Counted from the first letter of the stretch, positions 25,319-34,704 are shown. The stretch is DNA of 44,441 bases from O2-02-FULL-42-9 sp038043025 (GCA_038043025.1 JBBTCW010000063.1:1-44441); one strand, 5' to 3'. Program-made: numbers and translations. The notes: generated by a model from the letters alone, not told the origin.

Positions 25319-26371
25319 CTACACTTGCTCCATTTCTGCGCCACGCAACACCTGCCGATGCCGAGTCAAAATCATGGGATCAATTAATCCTTTCTGCACG
25401 AGCTCGTCCAAATTCTGCTCGAGCGTATGCATACCTAATTTGCCACTGGTTTGAATGACAGAATAGATTTGCGGAATTTTATCTTCACGAATCAAATTAC
25501 GCACCGCTGAATTCGCAATCAATACTTCATGTGCAGCCAAACGACCTCCTTTTTTACTTTTTAGCAACGTTTGTGCGATAATCGCGCGCAAAGATTCCGA
25601 TAACATCGAACGAATCAGATCTTTTTCGCCGCTCGGGAACACATCGATAATACGATTAATGCTTTTTGCGGCCGAACTGGTATGCAACGTAGCAAAAACC
25701 AAATGCCCTGTTTCAGCCGCCGTTAATGCCAACCGAATCGTTTCTAAATCTCGCATTTCACCCACCAAAATGACATCGGGATCTTCACGCAATGCGGAAC
25801 GCAATGCATCTGAAAATGAAGCTGTATTCTGATAAATTTCACGTTGCTGAATCAAACATTTTTTGCTCTCATGAAAAAATTCAACCGGATCTTCCATCGT
25901 TAAAATATGATCTGAGCGCGTTTGATTCACGCGATTAATCATCGCCGCTAATGTCGTACTTTTGCCGCTCCCGGTGGGACCCGTCACGAGCACAATACCA
26001 TTGGGTAAATCACAAAAATTGACAAAAGAAGCGGGCATACCCAATTCTTCCAGTGTGGGAATTTTATAAGGAATCGTGCGAAATGCGACGCTAATGCCGC
26101 GCAGTTGATGAAAAATATTCACGCGAAACCGTGCCACTTTTGACAATGACACCGACAAGTCGACTTCGAATTTTTGTTTCACTAATTCAAACTGTCGATC
26201 GGTTAATAGTTGTTTGAGCATTTCAACAATGAGGTTTTCTTTTAATGCTATCTCGCCCTTAACGATCTGCAAATCACCATTCTTACGAATAATCGGCGGT
26301 AAACCGGTGGATAAATGCAAATCCGATGCCCCCTGATCAACGGTGTAATTTAATAATTCTTTAATATCCAT
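25319..26371 (-). CDS. pilT: Pilus retraction ATPase PilT
   Basis: A 350-residue PilT. MDIKELLNYTVDQGASDLHL is the usual start. Walker A is TGPTGSGKSTTLAAM (around residues 130-144), Walker B LREDPDVILVGEMRD, His box AAETGHLVFATLHT, and the C-terminal PilT signature is AVRNLIREDKIPQIYSVIQT. It powers pilus depolymerisation and twitching. It lacks the zinc tetracysteine of extension ATPases. AAGGGG precedes the ATG, 13 bp after the propeller-pilin gene. A pilT inside an MSHA-type locus is unusual, since these pili normally use one encoded elsewhere. Confidence 0.94.
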   Translation of the reverse strand: MDIKELLNYTVDQGASDLHLSTGLPPIIRKNGDLQIVKGEIALKENLIVEMLKQLLTDRQFELVKQKFEVDLSVSLSKVARFRVNIFHQLRGISVAFRTIPYKIPTLEELGMPASFVNFCDLPNGIVLVTGPTGSGKSTTLAAMINRVNQTRSDHILTMEDPVEFFHESKKCLIQQREIYQNTASFSDALRSALREDPDVILVGEMRDLETIRLALTAAETGHLVFATLHTSSAAKSINRIIDVFPSGEKDLIRSMLSESLRAIIAQTLLKSKKGGRLAAHEVLIANSAVRNLIREDKIPQIYSVIQTSGKLGMHTLEQNLDELVQKGLIDPMILTRHRQVLRGAEMEQV

Positions 26372-26384
26372 GATATCCCCTTTT

Positions 26385-27971
26385 TTAATCTGTCATTAAA
26401 CTTGCTTTCTCGGGTGGCACACTACCCGTTATATAAGCCACCCCATATAAATTCACTCTCGGCACACCGATCCCCGGTGCCGCATCCGACCATACACTAC
26501 CATTCCAATGAACGATGCCGGCGACGTTGCCCACTGCCCAGCAGTCACTCGCATCCAAACACGAAACATCATACAGTGCCTGATTAGCCATCCTCACATC
26601 GGGGAATACACGCACCCACGTGGAACCATTCCACTGTACAAATGTTGCATCACCAGCCATTGGATTACCCACCACCCAGCAGTTATTCGCATTAATACAA
26701 TCAATGCTATTCATCGTCGTATTAGGCACGCTCGCCGAAGGTATGATGTTTGCCCAGCTCGTTCCATTATAATACAAGAAAGTTTTACTTTGACCCACTG
26801 CCCAACAATCATTGGCCGCCACGCATGCCACACTCTTTAAATCCATATTAGGCAACCCACTAGCGGATGGGCGAATCCAAGCAGAACCATTCCAATGCAC
26901 CATCAGTGGCGCGCCACCCTCCTTCTGACCAACCGCCCAACAGTCGTTAGATACAACACAAGAAACATCATTTATATTTTGACTCGGCACGCTGACATCC
27001 GGCGCTACATGACTCCAACTCGTTCCATTATAATGCGCAAACGTCGCCGCATCTCCCACCGTCCAACAATCGCTACTATTCACACAGGTTACAGCATTTA
27101 AATTTTCATGGGGCAATCCACTCGCCGAAAAATCCGCCCAATTTATCCCATTCCAATGAATAATTAATCCTGGGCTGGAAATGTCGCTACGATTGCCCAC
27201 TGCCCAACTATCCGTCAATGAATTAACAAATACGTCATTCAACTGATTATTAGCAACCCCGCTATAAGGACCCACGTGTAACCACTCGGATCCATTCCAG
27301 CCTAAAATCGTTTCTGTGCCGGTTGTGTCACCCACAATCCATCCGCTGCCAAATCTATACACCACCACACCACTGGCTTGTCGCTCCGCGATAACCGGCG
27401 ATGTCGCAGGCACATCGCCCGTTGACGTAATACTGCATTGACTTTGAAACACCGATGCACCCGATAAATGCGATGCTGCTGTCGTGCTAGCCACGCCACG
27501 TTTAGCATTGGTTAAGCAACGTGCTGCACCACAAACATCTACGCCAGAAGAAGTCCCACTATAATTAATCGCTTCACTATCAATCGTCACACGCCCCACG
27601 GATGCATAACCATTTATACTGCTCAATGGAATCACCGTCGCACTTGCATTAACACCCGCTGTTAAGGTTGCCGCCGTCGGGTTATTTAAGGTCGCCATTG
27701 CTGTGAAAGCACCTTCGCCAAAAGAAATGTTGGTTAATGATGCATGTCCGGTGACGGCAGAACAGGTAATTTCACTTGAAATCACTGCATAGATCGCCCG
27801 TTCCAACCCCGATTCTGCAATATAATGCGCACGCATCGCATCCAATTGATTGGCCATCGATCGCGAATTGGTAATCACCACATAAGAAACAGTCGCCGCT
27901 AACAATCCCACCACGACAATAATAATCACTGCGCTAATCAACAAAAATCCTTGTTGTGCTTTTCTTAACAT
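26385..27971 (-). CDS. PilX/MshP-like pilin fused to a seven-repeat propeller-like domain
   Basis: A 528-residue protein. Residues 1-60 are a pilin-like N-terminus: AQQGFLLISAVIIIVVVGLL, a hydrophobic helix, and AHYIAESGLERAIYA as in PilX/MshP. Residues ~100-190 hold a small domain (GRVTIDSEAINYSG, TNAKRGVASTTAASHLSGA) seen beside such pilins. From about residue 215, seven repeats of 40-45 residues follow, each with CWAVG- and WNGSxW-like strands; five carry a C-x5-C pair (CVVSNDC, CVAANDC). This suggests a disulfide-braced seven-bladed propeller, perhaps a tip adhesin like PilY1 in role. The ATG directly follows the stop of the upstream MshO-like gene. The fold is inferred from the repeats. 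Confidence 0.8.
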   Translation of the reverse strand: MLRKAQQGFLLISAVIIIVVVGLLAATVSYVVITNSRSMANQLDAMRAHYIAESGLERAIYAVISSEITCSAVTGHASLTNISFGEGAFTAMATLNNPTAATLTAGVNASATVIPLSSINGYASVGRVTIDSEAINYSGTSSGVDVCGAARCLTNAKRGVASTTAASHLSGASVFQSQCSITSTGDVPATSPVIAERQASGVVVYRFGSGWIVGDTTGTETILGWNGSEWLHVGPYSGVANNQLNDVFVNSLTDSWAVGNRSDISSPGLIIHWNGINWADFSASGLPHENLNAVTCVNSSDCWTVGDAATFAHYNGTSWSHVAPDVSVPSQNINDVSCVVSNDCWAVGQKEGGAPLMVHWNGSAWIRPSASGLPNMDLKSVACVAANDCWAVGQSKTFLYYNGTSWANIIPSASVPNTTMNSIDCINANNCWVVGNPMAGDATFVQWNGSTWVRVFPDVRMANQALYDVSCLDASDCWAVGNVAGIVHWNGSVWSDAAPGIGVPRVNLYGVAYITGSVPPEKASLMTD

Positions 27972-28445
27972 TTAAAAATTCCTCGGGAAAATCGTTGTTT
28001 TCAACACAATACTCTGCGCCTCCACCGTCATGCCGATCGTTACGGTAATATAACGCACCTCCGTACTCGTTGCGGTCACATTATGACTGGCATTATAATA
28101 ACTAAACGCCAAGCTCGTCACCGAATCCGCTAACGGTTGCGCATTACGCATCAAGGTATTTCCCGATAGTGAATAAGTGATCGTGTTACCCAACACATCG
28201 GTAAACGTAATGGTATTCGCACCCAAAATTAAATCGCTCGTCGCATTGGATCGAATGGTGCGAATTTCGCTCGTCATTTTCACCAAAATCACACGCGCTT
28301 GAGAATCAACCGTCCCCAAATCATATTGCGCAAATGTACCCTGAAACGCTTGATACATGACATTCGCCGAAATCATCGCCACAATCGATAAGACAGTGAT
28401 CACGATAATCATTTCAATTAATGTAAATGCTTTCTTTTTCAACAT
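27972..28445 (-). CDS. MshO-like minor prepilin
   Basis: A 157-residue prepilin: leader MLKKKA, then FTLIEMIIVITVLSIVAMIS. Ala occupies the -1 position. The body matches MshO-type minor pilins: QARVILVKMTSEIRTIRS, NTITFTDVLGNTITYSLSGN, LADSVTSLAFSYYNAS and EVRYITVTIGM. Such pilins prime pilus assembly. Its ATG overlaps the upstream pilin stop as TGATG and its own stop directly precedes the ATG of the propeller-pilin gene, so all three are co-translated. Confidence 0.85.
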   Translation of the reverse strand: MLKKKAFTLIEMIIVITVLSIVAMISANVMYQAFQGTFAQYDLGTVDSQARVILVKMTSEIRTIRSNATSDLILGANTITFTDVLGNTITYSLSGNTLMRNAQPLADSVTSLAFSYYNASHNVTATSTEVRYITVTIGMTVEAQSIVLKTTIFPRNF

Positions 28446-28825
28446 CAGTAATTCGCCACTAATCTCTCCAACGTTGCGCTACCATCACCGCTCACCGTCA
28501 CCGTAATATCTTTATAATTTGCATTGCCGCCCCAATTGCCCACAATATTAGACGAAACAGTAAACCCTGCGGGCGCGGCGCAAACGGCCAAGCCGGGTGA
28601 CGCCACACAGGGATCAACGGTACTGGCAAATCCACTCACCTCTTTCGAGCCCACAATTAATTCCATCCGCTGTTGAGCTAATTCGGACGCACGAGCGGAA
28701 TTTTGAATATCCGGCGCAGAATGCAAAGAAACGTAAAAGGCAGACAAAATACCCACGCCCAAGAAAGACATGATTGTAATAAAAAGAGTCAACTCAATGA
28801 GTGTAAATCCATTTTGTTTGCGCAT
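28445..28825 (-). CDS. MshD-like minor prepilin
   Basis: A 126-residue prepilin: leader MRKQNG, then FTLIELTLFITIMSFLGVGI, with Gly at -1 and Glu5 present. A second segment ASELAQQRMELIVGSKEV resembles MshD/PilV-class minor pilins, and two Cys (VDPCVAS, LAVCAAP) lie in the globular part. AGGGA lies 6 bases before the ATG. It heads a pilin-pilin-propeller-pilT operon that diverges from the AddA-like gene. MshD is the closest name by position before MshO; sequence alone supports only 'minor pilin'. Confidence 0.82.
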   Translation of the reverse strand: MRKQNGFTLIELTLFITIMSFLGVGILSAFYVSLHSAPDIQNSARASELAQQRMELIVGSKEVSGFASTVDPCVASPGLAVCAAPAGFTVSSNIVGNWGGNANYKDITVTVSGDGSATLERLVANY

Positions 28826-28952
28826 AAATTCCCTAACACCTCAATAACAGCATACACACTCTATGCTAAATCGTCGATATGATTTTTATTGGCGATCACC
28901 CGCTTTTCCTTTACAATGTTCAATTTTTAGCAAATTAACTTTGTGTTTCAAC

Positions 28953-31900
28953 ATGACCAATGTACCAGATCAACCACAGCGTGACCGCGCCTTACGCCTC
29001 GAACAATCCTTCATTGTGCAAGCGCCCGCGGGCTCAGGAAAAACTGAATTACTCACTCAACGATTTTTACATTTACTCAGTCATGTACAAAAACCTGAAA
29101 CGATTGTTGCCATTACGTTTACGAATAAGGCGGCGGCCGAAATGCGCGCGCGCATTTTGAATGCGCTCGCGCAACACAATACAACCAATATAACCAATAC
29201 AACCAATAAAAAAACACAACAACTCGCCAAACTTGCCTATGAACATAATGTAAAAATGAATTGGCAATTACTCAAAAATCCGAATCGATTAAATATTTAT
29301 ACGTTCGATGCATTTTGCAAAAAGCTCGTTCGTCATATACCGCTACTCTCTCAAGTGGGTCTATCGACAAAAATTAGCGATGATACCAATGCTCTATATC
29401 AACAAGCCGCAGAAAACACGTTAAAAAAACAATCCGATGACACGCAACATTTATTAAGCCATTTAGACAACAACTTTTCAGTCGCTGTCCAACTGCTCAT
29501 GCAGATGCTGGCCAAACGCGACCAGTGGTTGCCGCATATCATGCCGGCACGCCATCAAACTTCACTCAAACAAACATTAGAAGCGGGATTAATCGCCATC
29601 CATCAAGAGGCGCTCGAAAAATGTTATCAAACGTTTCCTCAGAATTTATGCGACGACATCAAAACGCTGTCAACATTTGCCGCGGCGCATAGCGAACTGC
29701 TCGCCTTTGAGGATGAACATTCACCTGAAATATCGCACTGGCTACACTTAAGCAATCTCTTGTTGACCAACAACAACGAATGGCGCAAAAAAATTGACAA
29801 ATCCATTGGATTTCCGGCGCAGCACAAAGACATGAAAGCGGCCATGCAAACGCTGCTACAGACGCTGTCAAATCATGAGTCATTCAAAACCGCATTGATC
29901 GACATCCGACAGCTTCCGCCGACGCACTATACCCCTCTGCAATGGCAAACATTGACAGCACTTCTCAACTTATTGCCACTTGCCGTTGCTGAACTTAAAT
30001 TAATATTTCACGAAACGGGACAAACGGATTATGCCGAAATCGCATTGGCTGCTCTCACCGCGTTGGGTGATGCAGAACATCCCACCGATCTTGCACTTAT
30101 TTTAGATTATGAAATACAACATTTATTGGTGGATGAATTTCAAGACACATCGATCACACAGTTTCAATTGCTCGAAAAATTAACGCGCGAATGGGAACCC
30201 AACAATAACAAAACATTATTTATTGTCGGCGATCCCATGCAATCCATTTATCGGTTTCGCGAAGCCAAAGTGGATTTATTTTTACGCGCACAACAAGAAG
30301 GCATTGGCAATGTACCGCTTGAATCGCTTAAATTATCGATGAATTTCCGTTCAACCCAAGCACTGGTCAATTGGGTTAATCAGACATTTACCAATATTTT
30401 TCCGACAACGGAAGACATTCGCCTGGGCGCCATTGCGTTTTCACCATCGACCGCCCAGGATGCAGAACTCATAGCATCCTCGATTCACCTTCATCCCTTC
30501 ATGGATAACACAAAACCAAATGAAGCGGACCACATCGTAAAAATCATTCAACAAAACCCCGACCGTTCCATTGCCATACTGGTTCGTGCGCGCACACATC
30601 TCACTCAAATCATACAACATTTGAAAAATGAACATATCCAATATCAAGCGATCGAAATCGACTCGCTCAGCACAAAACCGATCATACAAGATTTATTTTC
30701 CTTGACCTGTGCATTATTATATTTAAGCGATCGCATCGCCTGGCTATCATTATTACGCTCACCCTGGTGTGGTCTAACGTTACATGATCTACATGTCATC
30801 GCAAACACGCACGCCCAATCCACGATTTGGCAATGCATGCACAATACAAAGATCATCAAAAATTTAAGCCCCGATGGACATAAACGCATTCTATTTATTC
30901 GCGAAAAACTTGAAAAACAATTGGCAGCACGTTTTAGATATACGTTGCGCGACTGGATCCATCAAACCTGGATCGACTTAAACGGGTCTATCGTCCTTGA
31001 ACACGCCAGTGACTTAACAGATGCCCACACTTATTTTGAATGGCTTGAAAAATTATCCCAAGGGGGTGACATTTTAAAAACATCGCAATTAAAAGAACAT
31101 ATCGACAGACTTTTTTCCGCACCCGATTCAGAAGCCACGGCAAAAATACAACTCATGACGATTCACAAAGCAAAAGGTCTCGAATTTGACATCGTTATTA
31201 TTCCCGGGTTAGAACACACCAAACCCGCGCAAGAAACACAGTTATTGCGTTGGTCTCAACGAACGCAAAACAATTTAATCTTTGCCCCTATAAAATCAAG
31301 CGATTCGCAGACAGACAATATTTATCAATATCTGCATCGAGAAGAGCAGCTCAAAAATAATTTGGAAGATGCCCGACTTTTTTATGTTGCGGCAACACGT
31401 GCAAAAAGAGAATTGCATCTCTTGGGTACCGCACGATACGACGAGACAAAAAAACAATTCCAAAAACCCACGCAAAATAGCTTTCTGAATATGATTTGGT
31501 CTATTGCGGAACCCGAGTTTCAAAAAGCATTGAATACCCTGCCGGCCACGCCACAAGGCGAACACACCCTAAAAACAAAAACGGTGATAAAGCGTTTAAC
31601 TGCCCAACATTTTGACGAGATATTTGAATTAACCGCGCCACAAAACATACCACAAACCAATACACATTTAGAGGCTTGGCAAGCTCCCCATGAAGCACCT
31701 ATCGGCATAGCCATTCATCAAATTTTACGTCAAATCAGTCTCGACGGACTGGAAAAATGGCAACAAAAAGCATTCACCGCATGGCACCCCACCTGGAAAA
31801 ATTTACTGTTGCGTCTGGGCATATCCGAAACGCGCATGGCTGATGCGCTGTCGCAAATCCAAACGGCCATTCAAAACACACTCGCGGACAAACGAGGTCA

Positions 31901-32258
31901 ATGGATATTAAAACCACACACAGCGGCACAATCAGAATTCGCGCTATCCTCCAGCCATCAACAAAAACTCAAACGCATTATTATTGATAGAACATTTCTC
32001 GACGAAAATAATCGTCGCTGGATTATCGATTACAAAACCGCGCGATGCCAAACCAACAATCTTGATGATTGGCTCGCAAAAGAAAAACAAAAATACCAAA
32101 GTCAACTCATTCATTACGCTAATGTTTTAAATAAATTACATGCGGAGCCCATGTATTTTGGGTTATACTTTCCTCTCGTCCCCGCTTGGGTCGAATGGGC
32201 ATCCACAAATAACATGCAAGGGATCACCGATGAACATACCAACAACGAAACTCACTAA
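28953..32258 (+). CDS. AddA/UvrD-like helicase-nuclease
   Basis: An 1101-residue SF1 helicase with a C-terminal nuclease. Walker A is FIVQAPAGSGKTELLTQRFL, motif Ia TNKAAAEMRARI, motif II VDEFQDTS, motif III VGDPMQSIYRFREA, motif IV NFRSTQALV, motif V MTIHKAKGLEFDIVIIPG and motif VI LFYVAATRAKRE. The C-terminal WIIDYKTARC is the PD-(D/E)XK active-site strand. The gene is the expected partner of the AddB-like protein at 11114 for double-strand-break end processing. ATG 28953 is chosen because the conserved N-terminus begins there; an ATG at 28863 adds 30 residues. No strong ribosome-binding site is seen. Confidence 0.88.
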   Translation: MTNVPDQPQRDRALRLEQSFIVQAPAGSGKTELLTQRFLHLLSHVQKPETIVAITFTNKAAAEMRARILNALAQHNTTNITNTTNKKTQQLAKLAYEHNVKMNWQLLKNPNRLNIYTFDAFCKKLVRHIPLLSQVGLSTKISDDTNALYQQAAENTLKKQSDDTQHLLSHLDNNFSVAVQLLMQMLAKRDQWLPHIMPARHQTSLKQTLEAGLIAIHQEALEKCYQTFPQNLCDDIKTLSTFAAAHSELLAFEDEHSPEISHWLHLSNLLLTNNNEWRKKIDKSIGFPAQHKDMKAAMQTLLQTLSNHESFKTALIDIRQLPPTHYTPLQWQTLTALLNLLPLAVAELKLIFHETGQTDYAEIALAALTALGDAEHPTDLALILDYEIQHLLVDEFQDTSITQFQLLEKLTREWEPNNNKTLFIVGDPMQSIYRFREAKVDLFLRAQQEGIGNVPLESLKLSMNFRSTQALVNWVNQTFTNIFPTTEDIRLGAIAFSPSTAQDAELIASSIHLHPFMDNTKPNEADHIVKIIQQNPDRSIAILVRARTHLTQIIQHLKNEHIQYQAIEIDSLSTKPIIQDLFSLTCALLYLSDRIAWLSLLRSPWCGLTLHDLHVIANTHAQSTIWQCMHNTKIIKNLSPDGHKRILFIREKLEKQLAARFRYTLRDWIHQTWIDLNGSIVLEHASDLTDAHTYFEWLEKLSQGGDILKTSQLKEHIDRLFSAPDSEATAKIQLMTIHKAKGLEFDIVIIPGLEHTKPAQETQLLRWSQRTQNNLIFAPIKSSDSQTDNIYQYLHREEQLKNNLEDARLFYVAATRAKRELHLLGTARYDETKKQFQKPTQNSFLNMIWSIAEPEFQKALNTLPATPQGEHTLKTKTVIKRLTAQHFDEIFELTAPQNIPQTNTHLEAWQAPHEAPIGIAIHQILRQISLDGLEKWQQKAFTAWHPTWKNLLLRLGISETRMADALSQIQTAIQNTLADKRGQWILKPHTAAQSEFALSSSHQQKLKRIIIDRTFLDENNRRWIIDYKTARCQTNNLDDWLAKEKQKYQSQLIHYANVLNKLHAEPMYFGLYFPLVPAWVEWASTNNMQGITDEHTNNETH

Positions 32259-33495
32259 AACCGCTGTTTTTATAGTTTTAATTGGATCGTTGTTTTATGC
32301 CTATGAATTTTTTCTGCAGGTCGCGCCCGGCGTAATGGCAGATGCGCTCATGCACGCCTTTAACGTCAACGCAACCATCTTGGGTACGATATCAGGATTT
32401 TTTTATTATTCCTATACGATTATGCAAATGCCCGGCGGCTTCTTGCTCGACCGTTATGGTGCAAGAATCGTATTAACAATTGTCATCGCCATTTGCACCC
32501 TTGGCACACTTCTGTTTTCATTATCGACGAATGCATTCACCGCATCCATCGCGCGATTAATCATTGGCGCTGGCTCTGGCTTTGCGTTTGTCGGTGCGCT
32601 ATATCTCATTATTCGCTGGATTCCTATTCGATATCTCGCTCTCTTTATTGGTTTAGCTCAACTATTAGCCTCCATCGGCGCAATAGGTGGAGAGGCGCCG
32701 CTTGAAATCATGATTGAACATGGCGGATGGCAACAAGCCATGTTTGTTTTATTTGTAACCGGCGTTGTGTTAACCATTTTGGTCGCACTCTTTGTCCGAG
32801 ACCGCCCCAAACATTATGAAGAACGAGCGCAGCACCGACCAAAAATCGCAACGACGTTACGCGCAGTTTTAGGCAGCACACAAACCTGGTATATCGCCGT
32901 TTACTCTTTTGCCATCTGGGCACCCATGACTGCATTTGCAGCACTTTGGGGCATTCCTTTTTTAACACAAGCCGACCAATTAACGCCTCTCGCCGCAGCG
33001 AATGCCATGATATTTATTTGGTTAGGCGTTGCCATTGGCAGCCCTTTCATTGGATGGATCTCTGATTATTTTGAACGACGCTGTTGGCCACTGATCGTTG
33101 CCGCCATCATCGGATTATTATCCGCGATGATCGTGATCTATAAACCAAATTTAAACTACGACATCCTGCTTCTTTTGCTTTTTATACTCGGCTTATCCGC
33201 CTCTGGCCAATCGCTGGTATTTGCGGTAATCAAAGATAATAATTATGTATATCATTCCGGTGCAGCCAATGGCTTTAACAATATGGTGATTGTCTCGACC
33301 GGTGCAATTTTTCAGCCCCTCATTGGAAAAATATTAGACCTCACCTGGAGTGGCGCCCTCCATAATGGCGTTCGATTATACAGCGTACATCAGTACCAGC
33401 TCGCATTGACGCTATTACCTCTGGTGTTATTTGTTGCGATTGTGGTAAGCATGTTTTTTATTCGCGAAACGAATTGTGTGCCGAAGCAGTTATGA
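32230..33495 (+). CDS. Major facilitator superfamily transporter
   Basis: A 421-residue, 12-helix MFS permease. GGFLLDRYGAR is motif A between TM2 and TM3. ARLIIGAGSGFAFVGALYLI lies in TM4/5, and DYFERRCWPLI is the cytoplasmic repeat of motif A in the second half. The family cannot be narrowed from sequence, and the substrate is unknown. AAGGG 8 bases before ATG 32230 decides the start. It begins inside the last 29 bases of the AddA-like gene, so it is co-transcribed with it, and its TGA overlaps the next ATG. Confidence 0.87.
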   Translation: MNIPTTKLTKTAVFIVLIGSLFYAYEFFLQVAPGVMADALMHAFNVNATILGTISGFFYYSYTIMQMPGGFLLDRYGARIVLTIVIAICTLGTLLFSLSTNAFTASIARLIIGAGSGFAFVGALYLIIRWIPIRYLALFIGLAQLLASIGAIGGEAPLEIMIEHGGWQQAMFVLFVTGVVLTILVALFVRDRPKHYEERAQHRPKIATTLRAVLGSTQTWYIAVYSFAIWAPMTAFAALWGIPFLTQADQLTPLAAANAMIFIWLGVAIGSPFIGWISDYFERRCWPLIVAAIIGLLSAMIVIYKPNLNYDILLLLLFILGLSASGQSLVFAVIKDNNYVYHSGAANGFNNMVIVSTGAIFQPLIGKILDLTWSGALHNGVRLYSVHQYQLALTLLPLVLFVAIVVSMFFIRETNCVPKQL

Positions 33496-34472
33496 GCTTA
33501 ATCATTGCATTCATCATACTCATTCTCGGCTTTGCGCTCTTAGCCACCGGCGCAAATTTTTTAATTGACTCAGGTGCGAGTGTTGCAAAAAAACTCGGCG
33601 TATCGACATTACTCATTGGACTCACCATTATTGCACTCGGCACCTCGCTACCCGAATTGATGATTGCGTTTTCGACGCTTTTTTCTGGTCAAGCTAAATT
33701 ATCCATCGGCAATGCCATTGGCGCTAATATCGCAAACATCGGTTTTGTCTTAGGCATAACTTCTCTCTATCGACCTTTGCAAATTCATTCGGGTATTCTC
33801 AAAAAAGAATTTCCATTATTATTTATCGTCATGCTATTAGTGGGTTTAATGTTATTAAAACATCGTCTCGATCCCACGGATGCCTTATTGTTACTCTTCG
33901 GCGCCGTCGCTGTCATCGCCTGGTTCATCTGGATCGGTTTGAAAGCAAAACAAGTACCGCTCGCGCCCGAATACACACCAATACTCAAAGAACGCGATAT
34001 CACCACCAAAACATCTTATCAAAAAGACATTGCTTATCTTATTCTCGGTATTATTTTATTAGCGATAGGCGCAGAAATAACCGTCCAGAGCGCAACATAT
34101 ATTGCCAATTATTTTCGCATCAGTTCGTTCATCATTGGGCTCACGGTCGTCTCGCTTGGCACCACCCTTCCCGAATTGGCGACATCGTTGATCGGCGCAA
34201 AAAAACAAGAAGATGACATGGTCGTGGGAAATATTATTGGCTCGAACATTTTTAATCTATTAACCGTGCTCGCCATACCCGTTTTATTTCATTCGGTGAT
34301 ATTAAATAAATACGTATTTTATAGGGATTTTCTCGCCATGTTTGGTATCAGCAGTATATTTTATCTCTTTGCATTCACCAGCATTCGACAACAAAAGAAG
34401 TTAACACGCCCCATGGGCGCGAGCTTAATCATCATCTACATAAGCTATGTTGCGCTTCTATATATTCGTTAA
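33492..34472 (+). CDS. CaCA-family Na+/Ca2+ exchanger, YrbG-like
   Basis: A 326-residue ten-helix antiporter. Both alpha repeats are clear: GTSLPELMIAFSTL with GNAIGANIANIGFVLG in the first half, and GTTLPELATSLIGA with GNIIGSNIFNLLTVL in the second. These hold the ion-binding Glu and Asn residues. It probably exports calcium or a related cation across the inner membrane. The ATG at 33492 overlaps the MFS stop as ATGA, so the two are coupled. The 3' end overlaps a small convergent gene by 4 bp. Confidence 0.92.
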   Translation: MSLIIAFIILILGFALLATGANFLIDSGASVAKKLGVSTLLIGLTIIALGTSLPELMIAFSTLFSGQAKLSIGNAIGANIANIGFVLGITSLYRPLQIHSGILKKEFPLLFIVMLLVGLMLLKHRLDPTDALLLLFGAVAVIAWFIWIGLKAKQVPLAPEYTPILKERDITTKTSYQKDIAYLILGIILLAIGAEITVQSATYIANYFRISSFIIGLTVVSLGTTLPELATSLIGAKKQEDDMVVGNIIGSNIFNLLTVLAIPVLFHSVILNKYVFYRDFLAMFGISSIFYLFAFTSIRQQKKLTRPMGASLIIIYISYVALLYIR

Positions 34473-34660
34473 TGTTTCAGCAATACCACCAAGAGCGCAA
34501 CAAACCCGATCAAAATCAAGGCCAATACACCAAACGTAAAAATGCTACGGCTTAAATTTTTACGCGAGAACGATCCAGGATTCGCTCTGACGCTGCGATA
34601 TAAAAACCAAAGTAAAAAAGCGGCGATCAACGCCCATAAGATTTGCGCCCATGTGCTCAT
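34469..34660 (-). CDS. Small two-helix membrane protein
   Basis: A 63-residue protein starting MSTWAQILWALIAAFLLWFL. One membrane segment lies at about 5-21 and another at about 43-62 (FGVLALILIGFVALLVVLL), with a basic loop between (SVRANPGSFSRKNLSRS). I do not recognise a family with a known function. GGGAAG about 8 bases before the ATG at 34660 supports this start over the longer frame to 34723. It converges on the exchanger gene with a 4-bp overlap. Confidence 0.65.
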   Translation of the reverse strand: MSTWAQILWALIAAFLLWFLYRSVRANPGSFSRKNLSRSIFTFGVLALILIGFVALLVVLLKH

Positions 34661-34704
34661 AAAAATACTTCCCAAAATAATAAAAACACAGTATAGTCTA
34701 ATAT

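Noticed and set aside
13704..28825. Type II secretion system instead of a pilus
   Set aside because: PilT, MshI/PilM-, PilN-, MshJ/K/L/M/N-type genes and pilin sizes point to an MSHA-type pilus; no GspC/L/M or GspG-K set is present.
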